Positions 8,949 through 18,158 of a DNA stretch of 64,000 nucleotides are shown piece after piece (the first letter of the stretch is position 1; every line of letters starts with the position of its first letter). The stretch covers positions 64,001 through 128,000 of the forward strand of contig JAEINQ010000002.1 in the NCBI GenBank assembly GCA_016342285.1, given 5' to 3'. Below the pieces are notes generated by a model. It searched no databases and was not told where the DNA came from. It worked only from the letters and a program-made list of their open reading frames with translations. The stretch comes from Desulfobacterales bacterium (GTDB lineage: Bacteria > Desulfobacterota > Desulfobacteria > Desulfobacterales > JAEINQ01). Position numbers and translations under genes: made by a program.

Positions 8949-11072
8949 ATGAAACCAACCCGATTCAAATCCATTGCTTGCCTTGTGCTACTGGTTGTGG
9001 CGGTGATGGCTGGTTGCACCCATGTCGTTCAGGAAGACAAGACGTTTCTCATCGTCGCCACGTCCGAGGCCTTCAAGCGTTTCAGCGGTGAATTTGAAAA
9101 TACGGCCTATTTCAAAAAACACAAACCGGTGTCGGTGGCCGTTCTCCCTTTTGAGGCCCTGGAGGGCAAAGCCTATTCCTTCAATGTCGACCCGGTAGAG
9201 TCCGCCCAAGTGGTTCGACGCGGTATGTACAATCACATCGCTTCCCTTCCCTTTCGCGACCTGGAACTCTATGATGTGAACCGCAGGCTGCATAACGCCG
9301 GTCTCAAGAGCGCCGTGGACATGGATGCCCTCATTGCCGAAAACCCGAAGAAAATGAAAAGCATTCTCGGGGTTGAAGCCGTTGTGACCGGCAAGGTCAC
9401 CCATTTCGACCGAATTTACATCGGCATCTATTCCCAGATCGCCGTCGGGTGTGAAGTGAAAATGTGGGATCTGAATTCGGGCAATCTTTTGTGGCGTGCC
9501 AAGCACGTGACCCGGGCCCATGCCGGGGGGCTTTCCCTCAGCCCCATCGGGCTGGCCATGGCGACCGTGGCGTCGGTGTGGAACCTTCGCGAGACGGAAA
9601 TGCTGAGCCAGACCGACGATCTGTTCCGGGAGATCGTATCCACCATCGATCTGCCCGAGTCCATGCTGGCCGCCCGTAAGCCGGCCCCGCGAATCGACCT
9701 GTTTACCGCCATCAATCCGGGCAAGCCCTTTACCGTGGGGAAAAAGGCCCGTTTTCGCATCATCGGCGATCCGGGCTGCAGCGCCTTTTTCGATCTGGGC
9801 GACTTCAAGAGCGGCCTGGAGATGCGGGTGGTCTCCAGCGAAGTCAAGCAAGCCCTGGCTGAAGAAGTGGTGGCCGCTGTCCAACGCAACTATCAGGAAA
9901 CCGGACACACCCTGACCCCGGAATTGCTGGCCGCCGTGCGTCAGGAAATGGCATCGCGTGAGATTTACGAAGGCAGCTATACCGTGGAGCCCGATGAAGA
10001 GGCTTACGGACTGCTGGCCAAGGCCTACCTGGTGGACCCGGCCGGTACCCAGGCCACGGCTATCGACGCGGTCCATACCATGGTCATCGACTCCCTGCCG
10101 CCGGCGGCTGTGGCCGCGGTGGCCGCTGAGCCCCTGGACAAGGGGATTCGTCTTCTCTGGGCGTCCAATGCCGAAGCGGATCTGGCCGCATACGAGGTCT
10201 GGTCCAGCCATACGCCGCTGAGCGGGTTTGCCAAGGTGGCTGTTGTGGAAAAGAACGCGGCCCTGATCTCCGATGTGGCCAATTTCGAGAAGCTCTACTT
10301 TAAGGTGCGGGCCGTGGACCGGGCGGCCAATGCCGGTGATTTCAGCCAGTTCAAGGAAGCGGTGGCCCTGCCGGAGCCCGGCCTTTTCAACCTGCCCCAG
10401 CCTGGCCCCAGCCTCGGGGGCGACGTTTCAGGCAAGGTCCTGCTGGTGGCCGAAAAGAACCCCTATACCGTGCAAAGCGATCTGACGGTCGCTGCCGGAG
10501 CCACCCTCTATCTGGCGCCGGGAGTGGAAATCCGATTTGCCCCGGACACGGCATTGACCATTGCCGGAGGTGACCTGATGGCTTACGGCAGTGCCAACCG
10601 GCCGATCCGGCTGGTGCCGGCCTCGGCCGGGGACGAAGCCGGCGCCTGGCGGGGGGTGGTGCTTGATGGCGCCGGTCGCTCTGTCCTGCATCACGTGACC
10701 ATCCAGCGGGCGGTGACGGGGCTGACGGTCACCGACAGCGCCCCTGCCGTGGTGGGGGTTCGAATCACGGGCAGTGCCGATGCCGGGCTCTACCTAAAGG
10801 ACAACGCCAAACCCAATATCGCCTGTTCGACCGTTTCCAACAATACCGGTCAGGGGGGGATCGTCATCGAGGGTGAAGGGGTTTCCCCCATCATTCGGGA
10901 CAGTATTTTTGAGGCCAACGAACCGTTTCAGGTCCAGAGCTATACCCCGCTGAAAATCGACCTGAGCGGCAATTACTGGGGCCAGGCCGACCCGGACAGC
11001 CAGTGGTTTCTCGGAGATATTTTGTGGCAGCCCGCCTTGACCCAAAAACCAGAGGCCTGTCCGGATTACTGA
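8949..11072 (+). CDS. GNA1162-like lipoprotein with C-terminal beta-helix
   Basis: 707 residues. A lipoprotein signal (KSIACLVLLVVAVMAGC, lipobox AGC near residue 24) anchors it. Residues about 50-235 resemble the DUF799/GNA1162 lipoprotein family (VAVLPFEALEGKAYSFNVD, then GVEAVVTGKVTHFDRIYIG). Residues about 380-470 look like a fibronectin-type module (IRLLWASNAEADLAAYEVW). Residues about 490-690 are repetitive, like a right-handed parallel beta-helix (GVEIRFAPDTALTIAGGDLM). First gene of a three-gene plus-strand cluster of exported proteins. A cell-surface structural or assembly role is inferred; no enzyme motif is seen. Confidence 0.75.
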   Translation: MKPTRFKSIACLVLLVVAVMAGCTHVVQEDKTFLIVATSEAFKRFSGEFENTAYFKKHKPVSVAVLPFEALEGKAYSFNVDPVESAQVVRRGMYNHIASLPFRDLELYDVNRRLHNAGLKSAVDMDALIAENPKKMKSILGVEAVVTGKVTHFDRIYIGIYSQIAVGCEVKMWDLNSGNLLWRAKHVTRAHAGGLSLSPIGLAMATVASVWNLRETEMLSQTDDLFREIVSTIDLPESMLAARKPAPRIDLFTAINPGKPFTVGKKARFRIIGDPGCSAFFDLGDFKSGLEMRVVSSEVKQALAEEVVAAVQRNYQETGHTLTPELLAAVRQEMASREIYEGSYTVEPDEEAYGLLAKAYLVDPAGTQATAIDAVHTMVIDSLPPAAVAAVAAEPLDKGIRLLWASNAEADLAAYEVWSSHTPLSGFAKVAVVEKNAALISDVANFEKLYFKVRAVDRAANAGDFSQFKEAVALPEPGLFNLPQPGPSLGGDVSGKVLLVAEKNPYTVQSDLTVAAGATLYLAPGVEIRFAPDTALTIAGGDLMAYGSANRPIRLVPASAGDEAGAWRGVVLDGAGRSVLHHVTIQRAVTGLTVTDSAPAVVGVRITGSADAGLYLKDNAKPNIACSTVSNNTGQGGIVIEGEGVSPIIRDSIFEANEPFQVQSYTPLKIDLSGNYWGQADPDSQWFLGDILWQPALTQKPEACPDY

Positions 11073-11117
11073 TCCGTTGCCGTCCATCGGCCATGCCAAT
11101 TGTTGCGGAGGAATTCA

Positions 11118-12287
11118 ATGAGACAACGCCCAATCATCCAAAGATGCCTGTGGCTGGTGCTGGCGCTGGTCCTGGCCGGCCATCCCGTTTTTGCCCAGAA
11201 TGAGGCAGTGGAGCAGGTCGGCGAGGCCGGCAGCATCGACTGGGTTGGACAGAAGCTTGTCGCCACGGGGACCGGGGTGGCACCGGCCAAGGCTTTCAAC
11301 CGGGCCCAAGGGCTGGCCATGGCCCAACGCGCGGCGGTCGTGGTGGCCCGGCGAAACCTGCTGGAAGTGGTCAAGGGGGTCCATATCGACTCCAACACCC
11401 GGGTGGAAAGTTTCATTCTCAAAAGCGATGTGATCGAAACCCGGGTACGAGGGGTTTTGCGCAATTCCCAGGTCGATGACGTTCAGGTCATCAGCGACAC
11501 GGAGGTCGAAGCCACGGTCAGCATGACCATGACCGGGGATTTGGGCAAAATGCTCATGGAAATGGCGGTTCAGGCCGAGGTGCCGGCCGCCGCCCCCTCT
11601 GGCCTGGACGGCCGCATCAACGCCCTGGAAGAACGGGTTCAGGCGCTGGAGCAGCGCCTTTCAAAGATCGGCAGCATCAATCTGGAACAAGAGGCCGCCA
11701 TCGGGCTCTTTCGCCAGCTCGTGGCCGCCTGGTCCGATTACGCCGCCCTCCATCCGCGGCTGACCCGGGCTGCCTACGCATCGGATGCGGATCTGAGCGC
11801 CCTTTCGAGCCGGATGGCCCGGCAGGCCGCCGAGCTTGAGGCCCTCAACGGGAAACTCGACGCCATGGCCCGGCGGCTGGCCTCCCTGGAGTCGGGGGCG
11901 GCCGTGGTTCCGGCCCCGGCCGCAAAGCCGTCGACCCCCTTGGCCAACATCGCTCCCTATACCGGACTGGTTATCGACGCCAGGAACCTGGGTTTCCGCC
12001 CTTGTCTCAAGCCGGAAGTCTATGCCGGGGGCAAGCTGTACTATCCCGGTGGTGCCGTGGAGGCGGCGACCGCGGTCCGTCGCGGGTTCGTCCGTTTCTA
12101 CCGCCAGGTTACCCGGGCACAGAAGAGCGACCGAGCCGGCAGTCTGCCGCTGACCATCCGGGCGACAGGTGTCTATCAAGGGGACCGCTCTCTTACCATT
12201 GCCGACGCCGACGCCCGAATCCTGGCCGCCATCGCAGAGGCGCCCAACGGATTTTTGGCCCGCTGCAAGGTGGTGATCGTGTTCTAA
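11118..12287 (+). CDS. Exported LPP20-like protein with coiled coil
   Basis: 389 residues from the ATG at 11118, preceded by GGAGG at good spacing; a TTG 18 bases earlier is less likely. Signal peptide (LWLVLALVLAGHPVFAQ), then an LPP20/FlgT-like N-terminal domain (about 40-150: GTGVAPAKAFNRAQGLAMAQ, the pattern used to build 'A-x-x-R-A-x-x-A-R-x-L' helices). A predicted coiled coil follows (about 165-260) and a C-terminal domain with VIDARNLGFRPCLKPEVY. The same C-terminal pattern recurs in the next gene. Probably a periplasmic or outer-membrane-associated factor; the function is not recognised. Confidence 0.78.
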   Translation: MRQRPIIQRCLWLVLALVLAGHPVFAQNEAVEQVGEAGSIDWVGQKLVATGTGVAPAKAFNRAQGLAMAQRAAVVVARRNLLEVVKGVHIDSNTRVESFILKSDVIETRVRGVLRNSQVDDVQVISDTEVEATVSMTMTGDLGKMLMEMAVQAEVPAAAPSGLDGRINALEERVQALEQRLSKIGSINLEQEAAIGLFRQLVAAWSDYAALHPRLTRAAYASDADLSALSSRMARQAAELEALNGKLDAMARRLASLESGAAVVPAPAAKPSTPLANIAPYTGLVIDARNLGFRPCLKPEVYAGGKLYYPGGAVEAATAVRRGFVRFYRQVTRAQKSDRAGSLPLTIRATGVYQGDRSLTIADADARILAAIAEAPNGFLARCKVVIVF

Positions 12288-12355
12288 CCCGATCAACCCG
12301 AACCATCGGGCCTTATTGCTTCGGGACCGGCGACAACTTTCCATGCGGGAGGCCG

Positions 12356-13231
12356 ATGATATACAGGCTGATCGTTTTCATTCTGATGATTGGACACTTG
12401 GCCTTACCGTCGTTTGGCCGAGCCGATGATGCCGGCCATCGGGTCGAAGCCTTCCCCCTGGGCAGTGTGGACTGGAGCAGCGGCCGGGTTCAGGCCATCG
12501 GCCAGAGCATGGCCTCCAAGAAAGACTTTGGGAAAACGGCGGATCCTCAGTTGGTGCTGGCAGCGGCCCGGGCTGTCGCCGACCGGAATCTGCTGGAAAC
12601 CTTAAAGGCCGTTCGCGTCAATACCGATCTGAGCGTGGGTCAGGCCGCGGAGCGGCAGCCGGCGATCATGGAAAATCTTCAGACCATGATCGTTGCCCTT
12701 GAGACCACCAAAAAGGCGTATCTGTCGGACGGCACCGTTCAGATCACCCTGCAAATGCCGCTTTATGGCGGGTTTTCCCAGCTTATTCTTCCCCCGGAGA
12801 TTCAACAGATCGAGCCGATCAGGCCCGTGGCTGCCCATGCGGGGCGCCCTGATGTCGGCGATGGCGCGACGACCGGCAAGCCGAACAGCCATGAGGTTTT
12901 TACCGGTCTGGTGGTGGATGCCCGGGGCATGCCATTTCGCCCGGCCATGGTCGTTCAGATTGAAGATGAAAACGGCAAACCCGTCTACGGGCCGGCCTTT
13001 GTCAGCCGGGAGCATGCCGTTCAGAGCGGGATTTGCGGCTTTTATGAGACCTTGGACGGGGCGCGGCAGGATCGACGGGTCCAGGGTCGGCCGTTGACCG
13101 TCAAAGGGCTTCGATTGAACGAGGGGGCACCTGCGGTGGTCATCAGCAATGCCGATGCCGCCAAGTTGCGTAGTTCCGGCGAACACCTGGCCTTTTTGCG
13201 TCAGTGCCGGGTGGTGATGGTACTCGAATAA
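12356..13231 (+). CDS. Exported LPP20-like protein, shorter relative of the upstream gene
   Basis: 291 residues from the ATG at 12356 (MIYRLIVFILMIGHLALPSF, signal peptide), with GGGAGG upstream. It has the same two parts as the preceding gene without the coiled-coil middle: an N-terminal domain with QLVLAAARAVADRNLLETLK, and a C-terminal domain with VVDARGMPFRPAMVVQI followed by a V-Y-G element and a last ALISNADA-like segment. The two genes are therefore paralogues that probably work together with the lipoprotein at 8949. Not recognised beyond this. Confidence 0.75.
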   Translation: MIYRLIVFILMIGHLALPSFGRADDAGHRVEAFPLGSVDWSSGRVQAIGQSMASKKDFGKTADPQLVLAAARAVADRNLLETLKAVRVNTDLSVGQAAERQPAIMENLQTMIVALETTKKAYLSDGTVQITLQMPLYGGFSQLILPPEIQQIEPIRPVAAHAGRPDVGDGATTGKPNSHEVFTGLVVDARGMPFRPAMVVQIEDENGKPVYGPAFVSREHAVQSGICGFYETLDGARQDRRVQGRPLTVKGLRLNEGAPAVVISNADAAKLRSSGEHLAFLRQCRVVMVLE

Positions 13232-13336
13232 ATTTGCTGGCGCAAATTTATGTGATGCGACCTTGCTGACTCTTCCCTTTAATTTATTAAGTGGCCCAAA
13301 CGGATAGCTGAGGGATACGAGTATGCAAGCATCCGC

Positions 13337-13765
13337 TCAAGCGGCTGATTGGCCAAGGTACAGCGAATTGAGACCTGATCTGACAGCTGCGTCCAATTGT
13401 CTTCTGTCTGATGTTACGAACAAATCTGCTTCCCATTCCAGAGCACAAGCGACATGTAAAGCATCCATGGCACGCAGCACATTCGTTTCCAGAAGACCAA
13501 TTGAACGCGAGATCACTGCCGGGGTGAGTTGCAGAACAGTTGCATCGCGGATATCCTCCAGCAGCAACCTCTTAGCCATCCGATAGTCCCCTTCAGGCAG
13601 GACACCTTCGCGCAATCGTCGGTTCAGTGCGGAGATGAGTTCCGGCACCAAAATCACACACAGAGCCAATTCCGAGGAGTTCTGAAGCACATCATCAAGC
13701 TCATCGCTTCCGATCTCCTGGACATATCTCTTGGCAAATGAGGAAGAATCGACTGACAACTTCAC
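13337..13765 (-). CDS. vapC: VapC-type PIN-domain toxin
   Basis: 142 residues, usual for a PIN-domain ribonuclease. The acidic metal-binding residues are in place: D6 (VDSSSFAKRY), E42 (PELISAL), D101 (RAMDALHVA) and D120 (FVTSDRRQ), so the enzyme is probably active against RNA. It overlaps the antitoxin gene by 4 bases. The pair sits between GC-rich housekeeping genes and is a typical mobile toxin-antitoxin module. The RNA target cannot be read from sequence. Confidence 0.88.
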   Translation of the reverse strand: MKLSVDSSSFAKRYVQEIGSDELDDVLQNSSELALCVILVPELISALNRRLREGVLPEGDYRMAKRLLLEDIRDATVLQLTPAVISRSIGLLETNVLRAMDALHVACALEWEADLFVTSDRRQLDAAVRSGLNSLYLGQSAA

Positions 13766-13995
13766 AGGTCAGCCTCACGTTCCTCCAGAATGGCGGCTGA
13801 AAGGTCACGTCCCTTGATCTGAAGCATAGTCCTGGGTTTCTTCCATGAGGGCTCCCGCAGGGCTTCATCAGAGAAAGGAATCACTTCTGCCACGGGTTTA
13901 CCACGGCGCAAAAGTATGAGCGTCTCGCCATGCTCCACTTCAGTTATAAAGCCTGACGCCCTCTTCCGAAAGTCGGTGAATGTAACGGTTCTCAT
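13762..13995 (-). CDS. Phd/YefM-type antitoxin
   Basis: 77 residues with the Phd/YefM N-terminal DNA-binding fold (MRTVTFTDFRKRASGFITEV, then GETLILLRRGKPVAEVIPF) and a C-terminal part that would cover the toxin's active site. GGAGG lies 8 bases before the ATG at 13995. It neutralises the PIN toxin encoded immediately downstream and probably represses its own promoter through the palindrome at 14012-14031. Confidence 0.87.
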   Translation of the reverse strand: MRTVTFTDFRKRASGFITEVEHGETLILLRRGKPVAEVIPFSDEALREPSWKKPRTMLQIKGRDLSAAILEEREADL

Positions 13996-14011
13996 ATATG
14001 TGCCTCCTTAT

Positions 14012-14051
14012 GTGTACAGTTAAATGTACACCCGTATAGGCACTGTGTCAA
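14012..14051 (-). promoter_or_regulatory. Promoter and operator of the toxin-antitoxin operon
   Basis: Minus strand: -35 TTGACA (14046-14051), 17-base spacer, -10 TACATT (14023-14028). The 20-base perfect-arm palindrome GTGTACATTTAACTGTACAC (14012-14031) covers the -10 box, as expected for antitoxin autorepression. Confidence 0.65.
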
Positions 14052-14119
14052 GGGCTTCATCGAGCCGCCACGACGCTGATGATGGGCGCGGGGTCTTTCG
14101 GGTCCGTACCGGCAGCTTG

Positions 14120-15847
14120 TTATTTCCGACGGCACGTTTCCCCGGACAGCGGGAAAAAGATCCGGAATGTGCTGCTCCGGCCCGGTTTATTCTCCACCAA
14201 TACGACACCGTTGTGGGCACGCACAATCCCCAGGACCACGGCCAAACCCATCCCCCGGCCCGTGAACTTGCTGGAGAAAAAAGGATCGAAGAGCTTTTCA
14301 ATATTCTTTTCCTCGATTCTGCAACCCGTATCCGTCACCTCCAGGCAGGCATAAGCATTGTTTTGCGGCTGCCAGTCCAAAGGGAAACGTTGCCCTGCGG
14401 GGAAATCCTCAGCGAAAACCGTTTTGACGCATAAGCCGATGGCGCCCCTGCTCTCGCCGATGGCCTCCCGGGCATTGGTAACCAGGTTGGTAAGGATCTG
14501 CAGAATTTGGTTCGCGTTCGACATGATGACCGGCCCGGGAGAGGGCAAATCGGTTTCCAGCACGATGTCCCCAGAGATAATGGCTTTAAGCATGGGCATC
14601 GTCCGACGGCAGGCTTCGGAAAGATCCATCGGCGAATGTTTTTCGTTCGATTGACCGAGGTATGTCAGCATCAGGCCGCTTATCTCTGCTGCGCGGTTGG
14701 AAGCCTCTAAGGCCGCGGTGATCTTTTCGTGAGGATTCGCCCCTTCGGAAAGATCCATCATGGCCAGTTCAAGATTCCCGGTCACTGCCGCGAGCCGGTT
14801 GTTGAACTGGTGGGCGATGGCCCCGGCCATACGGCCAAGGCTTTCAGCCTTCTGAAGTTGCCTGTTTTGGGCCTCCAGTTTTTCCTTATCCGCTTCCGTC
14901 CGTTTGCGTTCCGTGATGTCGCGTTCGACATACAAAATGCTTGTAGGATTGCCTTTGGAATCAAGCAAAACGGTAGAATTTACATCGATATTAAATCGGC
15001 TGCGATCTTTTTTTATAGCCAGATATTCTGTAAGCTTCTTATCACTTTCAACCCCCGCAAGGACTTTGCGAGTATTGTCAATCAGTTCTTTGTGACTTGA
15101 AGGATCAATAAATTCAAGAACGGATTTTCCTAAATATTCATCTATTTCCGCGGTAGAATAACCATGCATTTTAACAAGTTTATCGGATATCCGTTGTATT
15201 TTTCCATCTAAAGACATTATCCCTATTCCATCCGGCGAGATGGACATAATGGCTTCAATTTTTTGATTGCTTTCCTGCAGAGCATCTCCGGTCTGCTTCC
15301 GCTCGGCAATTTCATTCGTCAGTTCTTTATTTGTTTTTTGCAGATGGTCGTTTGCCTCGGAAAGCTGAATCGTCCGTTCAGCAATCAGTTGTTCCAGGAG
15401 TTGATTGCGTTCCACCAATTCCTTCAAAGGATAGACCTCGCCCTCACGAACCAGATGGTAGGGAATGGAAATACTGCTGTGTGAGATTTTCCAGTCTTCG
15501 GACTCTTTTCTGAAAATCAGTACCAGACGGGCTGTCTCTTTTGACAAAATGTGGTCTTTAATGGGCAGGTGGATAGTGAAGAAGCCAGTCGTAACGGCGA
15601 TCGTATCAGCCAGTGACTGGATGGACAGGTCCTTGAGTTCGATACGGACCGGATCTTTGACCTCGGCGAAGTCCTGGCGGGTAATTGCGACCCATTCTTC
15701 CCTATTTTTAACCAGAGAATCTCCGCCTCCGGTAAAGCCAGAAAAGTCCTCGCTGAAATAAGTTGTGAGCCTATCATCGCGGGATGAATACATCCGCAGG
15801 TATTCGTCAAACAATTGCCGAATTTTCTGATAGTCTTTTGCATCCAT
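14120..15847 (-). CDS. PAS sensor histidine kinase with SnoaL-like N-terminal domain
   Basis: 575 residues from the ATG at 15847 (MDAKDYQKIRQLFDEYLRMY); an 18-residue upstream extension has no supporting features. Domains: a SnoaL/NTF2-like fold (about 5-135), a coiled coil (140-190), PAS (about 195-320, ending YVERDITERKRTEADKEKLE), a HisKA helix with phospho-acceptor AIAHQFNNRL, then an HATPase domain (NLVTNAREAIG, DPFFSSKFTGRGMGLAVVLG). The G1 box reads DTGCRIE, where the second glycine is arginine. No membrane segment, so a cytoplasmic sensor; no receiver domain. The ligand is unknown. Confidence 0.85.
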   Translation of the reverse strand: MDAKDYQKIRQLFDEYLRMYSSRDDRLTTYFSEDFSGFTGGGDSLVKNREEWVAITRQDFAEVKDPVRIELKDLSIQSLADTIAVTTGFFTIHLPIKDHILSKETARLVLIFRKESEDWKISHSSISIPYHLVREGEVYPLKELVERNQLLEQLIAERTIQLSEANDHLQKTNKELTNEIAERKQTGDALQESNQKIEAIMSISPDGIGIMSLDGKIQRISDKLVKMHGYSTAEIDEYLGKSVLEFIDPSSHKELIDNTRKVLAGVESDKKLTEYLAIKKDRSRFNIDVNSTVLLDSKGNPTSILYVERDITERKRTEADKEKLEAQNRQLQKAESLGRMAGAIAHQFNNRLAAVTGNLELAMMDLSEGANPHEKITAALEASNRAAEISGLMLTYLGQSNEKHSPMDLSEACRRTMPMLKAIISGDIVLETDLPSPGPVIMSNANQILQILTNLVTNAREAIGESRGAIGLCVKTVFAEDFPAGQRFPLDWQPQNNAYACLEVTDTGCRIEEKNIEKLFDPFFSSKFTGRGMGLAVVLGIVRAHNGVVLVENKPGRSSTFRIFFPLSGETCRRK

Positions 15848-16382
15848 TGAGCAGAACCTTTTTAATACCTTTCGAAAACCGACCCAGAGGCAAGTCTTCA
15901 TTATTTACACATCAAAAAATTTTGTCAAGAATGAAGCCCGCCGTTGTTTTTTTCAAGGGCCAGGGAATTATTGTGGGGTCTGGCGACCAAGGTGGGGGCT
16001 GATAAACTGGATTCCGGAAACACATTTCCATGGAATTATCGCCACAATTCTTAATCGGCCGGTTTTAGGGGTAAATCTGGTTGATTAAGGTCGAAATGCT
16101 GGTGCTGAAAGGTATCTTTTGTTTATTTATCAATAGGTTGCTGTGGCCCGACCCCCGCCCCCGCTGTGGCCCGACCCCCGCCCCCGCCCGCCCCCGGATG
16201 ATAAAATCGCTCCGCAACCGATGCAAACGAAAAGTTCGGGTGCGAGACGGAAATGCTCAACCAGTCTGTGAGTGGGTCGTCAAGCAAAAAGATGTCAGCT
16301 TTTGCCCCGGGAGGTGTTTTTCTCTTGACGAGTCTTTTAATGGGTGACCCCTTTGTTTTTTTGCTTCACCGTTTCTTGGCGC
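15848..16382. repeat. Gene-free stretch with a REP/RAYT-type repeat
   Basis: No coding sequence is supported. About 16047-16140 resembles 21446-21537 (both contain a TTTTAGGGG-like run and GATTAAG, and lie ~80 bases before a GC-rich core). The core at 16141-16186 is a perfect 23-base tandem duplication of CTGTGGCCCGACCCCCGCCC plus three bases. This is the flanking element of REP-associated transposases. Confidence 0.6.
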
Positions 16383-18158
16383 CTATTTTTTGGGATCCGA
16401 TAGGCCGACTTCCTCCAGAATCATATTCCCCAGACCTGTTTCCTTTTTCCTGACGATATATCGTCCCAGCAGGTAGTAGGCCCGGATCAGATCCATGTCG
16501 TATTCGTCGCAAAAGGTCGGATTCTGGGGAAACCGGCTGCTATGGCGAGTCAAGTAGTCGCCTTTTTTGCTGTTGTATTCTTCCTCGTCCTTTTTTATGG
16601 CGCGGATCATATCAGCATATAGATTATGATCCGGATCGGCACTTTGTTTGCGTTCTTCCTTTAGCCAGTCTTTGAATCCCTCAATGTTGTCGTATGTCGG
16701 TTTGACAAAGAGGATTTTCCCGGCCGGGGTATCGTCCGATTTCTTCCTGTATATGCTCTGGACGATGATTTCGCCTTTCTTGATTCCTGTCTCAATCGCC
16801 TCGGTATTGGACTCGTTCTCCCTGAGGTCGGGTTCCTTTTTCTTGGGGCCGATGGCATAACCGAAAAGAGTTTCAATCTGGTCGGTGAGCATGTCCAGGT
16901 CCCCGAACTCGGGTCCCAAGCGTTTCTCCTTCTCCCACCAGTGATTGAGATGATGGACGTCCTCGGCGATCTGGGAGGCCACGATGATCTGCACCCCCCG
17001 TTCCACCAGGGACAGGACACCGATGTTCTCGCTTTTTCCCCCGTCGGAAAGACGGTACTGGCTGCGAATTCTGTTTTTTTCATACCAGTGCCGGTCGCAT
17101 CCCCCCTTGGGTTCCACCTTCAGGTAAGATCCGTAGAGCTTGTCGACCACGGCGCTGGAGGCGGCCAAAATGTCAGCAACGTGAATCTCGCGATTGAACT
17201 CGCTTCCCTGCAGAAAATCGTTGACCAAAAGGTCGAAGCCCCCCTTTCCACCTTTCGGGTTGTTGACAAAAAAGCCGGTCCCCAGTCCTTGGCCAAGGCT
17301 CAACCAGCGAAATTTTCGGGCCTGGCCGCAAAGGGTTTTGCCTGTTTCGCTGAGACAGTCCACCACGGTTCCTAGGGAATCACGGGTGAACTGGAAATTG
17401 AAATTTCTTTCGCTTCCGGTTTCCCGGGACATGGCCGAATGGGTAGCGTTGATGATGAAATACGGTTTGCTATCCAGAAACGCCAGGTCCGGAAGCTCTG
17501 AGTATTGGTAATTGGAACCCGCCACGAAATCGTGGCCGATCTCCTTTCGCCAGTTTTCCCGGTGCATCTCCCCCTGGCGGTTGACCAGGAAATGGGGCAC
17601 GCGGTCGTTGATGGCGCCGCAGCCAGCGCATCGCCGGAAAATGGTGGTACCATCGCATCGATCGTCATTGAACAGGTAGGCGGCCAGGGCCCATGTGCCG
17701 CCGGACACCGACGAGATGTAGTCAACCCGGTCCAGCAGGTTTTTATTCTTTTCGTTCGATCCTGGAATCGGGGTTTCGTAGAGACCAGAGAGGATGCCGA
17801 GATGAAAGGCGTTGGCCCGCATGCCGCCGCCGGAAAGGGCCAGTCCGACCAGGTCTGCCGGCCGTCCCTGCTCCGGTGCCACAGGGGGCCAGTTATTTCC
17901 CCTTCGTTTCCGGATAAAATCATATTCCCCGGCGAAAAACAGATCCCGGCGCTTGGCCCGCTCTCCGGGCCGCGAAAGGGTGTAACAGCCGGCGGCCAGG
18001 ATGTCCCCTTTCTCTGTTTGATCCCCGGCTTTCACGCAGTCCGGTATTGCTTTATCGGGCGGTTTCTCCCCGCCACCCATATTTTTGGATACATGGCCGC
18101 AGCCTGCGGCGACAACCAGGGTGAAAACGAACAGCCAGGCCAGTGATCTTCGATTCAT
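16383..18158 (-). CDS. Patatin-like phospholipase lipoprotein
   Basis: 591 residues from the ATG at 18158, with GGAGG just upstream and overlapping the previous stop as ATGA. Lipobox VVAAGC near residue 20 predicts an outer-membrane or periplasmic lipoprotein. Patatin motifs: the oxyanion loop ALSGGGMRA (near 107), the nucleophile elbow SSVSGGTWA (near 150, catalytic Ser of the Ser-Asp dyad) and a DGG box in RLSDGGKSENIG (near 368, catalytic Asp). It would hydrolyse acyl chains from phospholipids. The long C-terminal part after residue 400 is not recognised. Co-transcribed with the GDPD-type gene. Confidence 0.85.
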   Translation of the reverse strand: MNRRSLAWLFVFTLVVAAGCGHVSKNMGGGEKPPDKAIPDCVKAGDQTEKGDILAAGCYTLSRPGERAKRRDLFFAGEYDFIRKRRGNNWPPVAPEQGRPADLVGLALSGGGMRANAFHLGILSGLYETPIPGSNEKNKNLLDRVDYISSVSGGTWALAAYLFNDDRCDGTTIFRRCAGCGAINDRVPHFLVNRQGEMHRENWRKEIGHDFVAGSNYQYSELPDLAFLDSKPYFIINATHSAMSRETGSERNFNFQFTRDSLGTVVDCLSETGKTLCGQARKFRWLSLGQGLGTGFFVNNPKGGKGGFDLLVNDFLQGSEFNREIHVADILAASSAVVDKLYGSYLKVEPKGGCDRHWYEKNRIRSQYRLSDGGKSENIGVLSLVERGVQIIVASQIAEDVHHLNHWWEKEKRLGPEFGDLDMLTDQIETLFGYAIGPKKKEPDLRENESNTEAIETGIKKGEIIVQSIYRKKSDDTPAGKILFVKPTYDNIEGFKDWLKEERKQSADPDHNLYADMIRAIKKDEEEYNSKKGDYLTRHSSRFPQNPTFCDEYDMDLIRAYYLLGRYIVRKKETGLGNMILEEVGLSDPKK

